64,000 nt of DNA. Source: an uncultured Clostridium sp. GTDB lineage: Bacteria; Bacillota; Clostridia; Clostridiales; Clostridiaceae. Made by a program: the position numbers and the translations under genes. The notes under the pieces are model-generated. The model ran no database searches and was not told the origin of the DNA. It saw nothing but the letters and a program-made list of their open reading frames with translations. Positions within the stretch are counted from its first letter, which is position 1. Every line of letters starts with the position of its first letter. The stretch lies in NCBI GenBank assembly GCA_903789665.1, contig CAIFEX010000001.1, positions 82,748 through 146,747 of the forward strand, in the 5' to 3' direction. Shown piece after piece: positions 60,786 to 64,000 of this stretch.

Positions 60786-60831
60786 GTGCTGTGAAATTAC
60801 TTTTAAAATAATTTTACAGCACTTTTTTTAT
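60786..60831 (+). terminator. Terminator of the threonine dehydratase gene
   Basis: GTGCTGTGAAATTA pairs with TAATTTTACAGCAC (one G-U), followed by seven Ts. Confidence 0.9.
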
Positions 60832-60969
60832 ATTCCCCATATTCAAACATTATATAACAAAAATTGATAATTGATAATTTGATCATAATATAATGGAATA
60901 AGTGTGGGGATTTATTTATGATACTATAGAAGTGTGTTAGTTTGTATCAAATTATAGGAGGGAATAAAA

Positions 60970-62232
60970 TTGGCGGATTATAGAAAACTTTGGAGTAAGC
61001 TTGGAGTTGATCTGGAGAAACATGATCAGTTATGTGCGGTACTTCCTAAGTTATATGAAGGGACATATCTCACTCAGGAAGACAGGCCTGCGGGAATGAA
61101 TTACTTTAATTCAGTGCTGGCGGAAATACATGGTTCTAGAATTGAGGAATTGGACGAGCATAAGAAAAACGGCGGGAAAGTAGTGGGAACTTTTTGTGTA
61201 TTTGTACCGGATGAAGTTATACTTGCGGTAAAAGCAATAGGAGTAGGGCTTTGTGCAGGATCCCAGTTTTGGGTTGAAGATGGTGAAAAGGTTTTACCGA
61301 GAAATATATGTCCTTTAATAAAAGCATTTATGGGAGCCAAAGTTGGAGGGACATGCCCTTATTTTCAATCCTGTGATATGATAATTGGAGAGACAACCTG
61401 TGATGGGAAAAAGAAAGCCTGGGAAGTGCTGAAAAATTATGTCCCGGTTCATGTTATGGAACTGCCCCAGATGAAGAGGGACAAGGATTATGACCAGTGG
61501 ATAGATGAAATAAAAGATTTTATAGGTAAAATGGAGGAACTTACCGGAAATAAAGTTACCGTTGACAGTTTGAGAAAGAGCATAAAAATTACGAATTTAA
61601 AGAGAAGGGCTTTGAAGAGATTGTACGATTTGAGAAAACACAAACCTTCTCCGATAAGTGGTTTGGATGTGCTTCTGGTATCTCAGATTGCCTTTTTTGA
61701 TGATCCGGAGAGATTTACGGAAAAATTGAATGAACTCTGTGATGAATTGGATGAAAGAGTCAAAAATGAAATAAAAGATGAGGGAAAAAAGAGAATTATG
61801 ATAACGGGGACCCCCATGGCACTCCCGAATTGGAAACTTCATTCCATCATAGAGAGCTTAAATGCACAGATAGTAGTGGAGGAAACCTGTACCGGTACAA
61901 GGTATTTCGAAAATGAAGTAGATGAAAATGGAGACACACTTGAGGATCTGATTGGAAATATAGCGGATAGATATATGAAGATAAACTGTGCCTGTTTTAC
62001 ACCAAATACGGGAAGAATTGACGATATAATAAAATATGCAGGTGAATATAATGTAGATGGAGTAATAGATGCCAACCTTTCTTTCTGTCATACGTATGCC
62101 GTAGAACACAGGGCCGTGGAAAAGGCTTTGAAAGAACAAAACATACCTGTTATGCAGATAGAAACGGACTATTCCACAGAAGATTCCGGCCAGATAAAAA
62201 CTAGAGTTGAGGCATTTTTGGAGATGATTTAA
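60970..62232 (+). CDS. Double-cubane-cluster reductase (2-hydroxyacyl-CoA dehydratase family)
   Basis: A 420-residue protein of the HgdB/FldC family, the single-component branch related to the double-cubane protein (DCCP) of Carboxydothermus, which performs ATP-driven low-potential reductions at an [Fe8S9] cluster. Candidate cluster cysteines are in VGLCAGSQFW, GGTCPYFQSCDM, ETTCDGKKKAW and INCACFTPNTGR, and the C-terminal VMQIETDY is a family signature. True 2-hydroxyacyl-CoA dehydratases need two such subunits; only one is here. It starts at TTG after GGAGGG. DUF3343 and the activase follow, forming the known three-gene set. The substrate is unknown. Confidence 0.88.
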   Translation: MADYRKLWSKLGVDLEKHDQLCAVLPKLYEGTYLTQEDRPAGMNYFNSVLAEIHGSRIEELDEHKKNGGKVVGTFCVFVPDEVILAVKAIGVGLCAGSQFWVEDGEKVLPRNICPLIKAFMGAKVGGTCPYFQSCDMIIGETTCDGKKKAWEVLKNYVPVHVMELPQMKRDKDYDQWIDEIKDFIGKMEELTGNKVTVDSLRKSIKITNLKRRALKRLYDLRKHKPSPISGLDVLLVSQIAFFDDPERFTEKLNELCDELDERVKNEIKDEGKKRIMITGTPMALPNWKLHSIIESLNAQIVVEETCTGTRYFENEVDENGDTLEDLIGNIADRYMKINCACFTPNTGRIDDIIKYAGEYNVDGVIDANLSFCHTYAVEHRAVEKALKEQNIPVMQIETDYSTEDSGQIKTRVEAFLEMI

Positions 62233-62249
62233 ATCAAGGAGTTGGTGGT

Positions 62250-62501
62250 GTGGATACTGTAAGGTATTATATATTGTTCCCGAACCATACAGAAGGTATT
62301 AAAATGGAAGAACTGTTGAAGAAAAACGGACTTGGATATACAATTGTACCTACCCCGAGGGAAATTTCATCCTGCTGCGGGATATCGATAATGTATAATG
62401 TGAAAGATGAAGGGAGAATAAAGGCATTGATAGATGGGCACGGTGTGAAAACTCTTGGATTACACTGCGTTAATAAAAAAATAGTCAATCCATATTTGTA
62501 G
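62250..62501 (+). CDS. DUF3343 small protein of the double-cubane operon
   Basis: An 83-residue protein with the DUF3343 pattern: an N-terminal ILFPNHTEGIKMEELLKKNGL, then VPTPREISSCCGISIMYN with the paired cysteines, and a KTLGLHCVN end. Relatives are proposed sulfur or selenium carriers, but no role is proven. The start is GTG eight bases after AAGGAG. It lies 17 bp after the reductase gene and 42 bp before the activase gene, a conserved arrangement in anaerobes. Confidence 0.85.
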   Translation: MDTVRYYILFPNHTEGIKMEELLKKNGLGYTIVPTPREISSCCGISIMYNVKDEGRIKALIDGHGVKTLGLHCVNKKIVNPYL

Positions 62502-62543
62502 AAGTTGTTATAATAGTTATTTTTCGGATAAAGGTGGTATTTT

Positions 62544-63302
62544 ATGGTTTATGTAGGTATAGATATAGGCTCCACGGCCTCAAAAGTTTGCGTATTTGAC
62601 GGCAAAATCAAAAAATTGCTTGTACTTCCCACGGGCTGGAGCAGTGTCAAGGTCGCCGGCGACATAAAACTGCGTTTGAAAGAAATTGGTCTTATAAAGG
62701 AAAACTGTAAAATAGTTGCCACGGGCTATGGAAGGATATCTGTTCCCTATGCTGATAAGACAATAACTGAGATTACATGCCATGCAAAAGGAGCTTTCTA
62801 CCTCTTTAAAAATGACTGTACTGTAATTGATATAGGGGGACAGGATACCAAGGTAATTACCGTAAAAGGCGGCAGGGTAACTGATTTTACCATGAATGAT
62901 AAATGTGCCGCCGGTACAGGAAGGTTTCTGGAGCTCATGGCTGGTACTCTCGGACTGGAAATAGATAAACTGTGTGAAATGGCCGGGCATGGTTCCGGTA
63001 TAACCATAAGTTCTATGTGTACTGTATTTGCCGAATCGGAAATAATAGGCCTTATAAGCAGCGGAAGAAAAAGGGAGGATATAGCATTTGGTATAATAGA
63101 CTCCATTACGAGCAAGGTAAAATCTCTTTGCCAGAAACACGGAGACGGATCTATTTATTTTTTAACAGGGGGTCTCAGCGACAACAGATATATAATGGAA
63201 ACTCTTTCAAAAAAACTTAAACGTCCTGTTAAAAGCCATAAATATGGAAGGTATGCAGGTGCCATCGGTGCGGCACTTGCAGCTGAAAAGTTGAACAGTT
63301 AG
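62544..63302 (+). CDS. Acyl-CoA dehydratase activase / double-cubane reductase activator (HgdC-like)
   Basis: ATP-dependent electron donor for the double-cubane reductase, 252 residues of the BcrA/HgdC ASKHA fold. Seen are phosphate-1 GIDIGSTASK, the second phosphate motif IDIGGQDTK, and the two cysteines Cys121 (NDKCAAGTGRF) and Cys159 (SSMCTVFAESE), one per subunit pair bridging a single [4Fe-4S] cluster in the dimer. The adenosine motif TGGLSDNRY is near the end. AAGGTGG is the ribosome site. It stops 5 bp before the stop of the convergent dehydrogenase gene. Confidence 0.93.
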   Translation: MVYVGIDIGSTASKVCVFDGKIKKLLVLPTGWSSVKVAGDIKLRLKEIGLIKENCKIVATGYGRISVPYADKTITEITCHAKGAFYLFKNDCTVIDIGGQDTKVITVKGGRVTDFTMNDKCAAGTGRFLELMAGTLGLEIDKLCEMAGHGSGITISSMCTVFAESEIIGLISSGRKREDIAFGIIDSITSKVKSLCQKHGDGSIYFLTGGLSDNRYIMETLSKKLKRPVKSHKYGRYAGAIGAALAAEKLNS

Positions 63303-63307
63303 TGAGT

Positions 63308-64000
63308 TTAGCCTCCTATGAAATCACCTCCATTTACATGTATGGTTTCGCCGGTAATATAGGAAGCTTCGGGTGAAGCCAGAAATACATAGGCAGATGC
63401 CAGCTCCACCGGCTGACCGGGTCTGCCTATGGGGGCAGTTGAGCCAAACTGGCCTACTTTTTGCGGACTGTAGGAAGACGGGATGAGAGGTGTCCATATT
63501 GGTCCCGGAGCCACAGCATTTACTCTTATATTATTTCCTATAAGTGACAGTGCCAGGGAGCGGGTAAAGGATACAATTGCACCCTTGGTGGAGGAGTAGT
63601 CGATTAGGTCTTTGCTTCCCCTGTATGCTGTTATTGAAGTTGTGTTTATTATGCAGCAGCCTGGTTTGAAATGCGGCAGTGCGGCACTTGTAATATAGAA
63701 CATGCTGAAGATATTTGTCTTGAAAGTTCTTTCCAGCTGCTGCTCTGTTATATCTTCAATGCTGTTCTGTGGAAATTGTACCGCTGCGTTGTTTATCAGC
63801 ACATCTATTTTGCCGTAGTTTTCCATGGCTTTTTTGATGGCACTTTTACAGAAGCTGCTGTCTGTTATGTCTCCGGGAATAAGGAGGCATTTCCTTCCTG
63901 AATTTTCTATGATTTTTTTTGTCTCTCCGGCATCATCATGTTCATCATAATATACTATTGCCAGATCTGCACCTTCTTTGGCAAAGGCTATGGAAACGGC
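63308..64000 (-). CDS. Short-chain dehydrogenase/reductase, 5' end beyond window
   Basis: The reading frame on the minus strand is open from the right edge (64000) to the stop at 63308, so the start lies outside; 230 codons are present. It continues 58 codons upstream of an internal methionine with clear Rossmann sequence (AVSIAFAKEGADLAIVYYDE). SDR motifs are present: NNAA, the catalytic serine in NTTSITAYRG, Tyr and Lys in YSSTKGA, and the C-terminal YITGETIHVNGGDF. It resembles the GSP39/YhdF-type SDRs found in Gram-positives. Substrate not predicted. Confidence 0.92.
   Translation of the reverse strand, partial: AVSIAFAKEGADLAIVYYDEHDDAGETKKIIENSGRKCLLIPGDITDSSFCKSAIKKAMENYGKIDVLINNAAVQFPQNSIEDITEQQLERTFKTNIFSMFYITSAALPHFKPGCCIINTTSITAYRGSKDLIDYSSTKGAIVSFTRSLALSLIGNNIRVNAVAPGPIWTPLIPSSYSPQKVGQFGSTAPIGRPGQPVELASAYVFLASPEASYITGETIHVNGGDFIGG

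Overview
The window comes from a low-GC, strictly anaerobic Firmicute, most likely Clostridium sensu stricto. The evidence is A/T-rich spacers, strong GGAGG-type ribosome binding sites, many TTG/GTG starts, the crt-bcd-etfB-etfA-hbd butyryl-CoA cluster, an electron-bifurcating transhydrogenase, an [FeFe] hydrogenase and a double-cubane reductase system. A one-gene (fused) Nfn is known from the C. autoethanogenum/C. ljungdahlii branch, whereas the butyryl-CoA cluster is typical of C. kluyveri-like butyrate formers. The species cannot be fixed from sequence alone.

Layout. 1-140: two copies of a GC-rich hairpin repeat. 0.5-8 kb: pyruvate carboxylase, a patatin-like lipase and an M16C peptidase. 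8-15 kb: two tandem CstA-type transporters, one shadowed by the other through an 833-bp identical block, divergent from a LytS/LytTR two-component pair. Direct repeats with 21-bp spacing sit in front of both transporters. 15-25 kb: ABC-F ATPase, the redox regulator Rex, then crt-bcd-etfB-etfA-hbd with a Rex-type operator, and a fused NfnAB. 25-29 kb: OGG-type DNA glycosylase, small membrane protein, divergent [FeFe] hydrogenase, TVP38 protein. 29-35 kb: CIRCE-controlled groESL and a guanine riboswitch in front of guaB-guaA. 35-44 kb: HxlR regulator, flavoredoxin and an HxlR remnant, small unknown genes, EamA transporter, pgi, a seven-repeat Y_Y_Y protein with a lytic transglycosylase, and an rRNA pseudouridine synthase. 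44-56 kb: YerC-type regulator, pcrA-ligA, an orphan oligopeptide-binding protein, two small genes (47 and 54 codons), a large unknown protein, a PurM/HypE-like protein and the rph-rdgB-phosphodiesterase operon. 56.2-57.8 kb: fifteen tRNA genes with an internal duplication. 57.8-58.5 kb: a gene-free stretch with two copies of one terminator, probably small RNAs. 58.5-64 kb: two unknown genes, threonine dehydratase, the double-cubane reductase/DUF3343/activase operon and the 3' part of a short-chain dehydrogenase.

How it fits together. Much of the window handles reducing equivalents. Crt, Hbd and Bcd-EtfAB reduce acetoacetyl-CoA to butyryl-CoA and can reduce ferredoxin by bifurcation. Nfn exchanges electrons among ferredoxin, NADH and NADPH, hydrogenase can dispose of reduced ferredoxin, and Rex senses NADH/NAD+ next to the operon it probably controls. 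Pyruvate is handled by carboxylation (Pyc) and probably by regulated uptake (CstA/BtsT type with its sensor pair). No thiolase gene is present beside the butyryl-CoA cluster. The least explained parts are the 57.9-58.5 kb non-coding region, the divergent hydrogenase, the repeat protein with its signal-less transglycosylase, the 471-residue unknown protein and the substrate of the double-cubane reductase.
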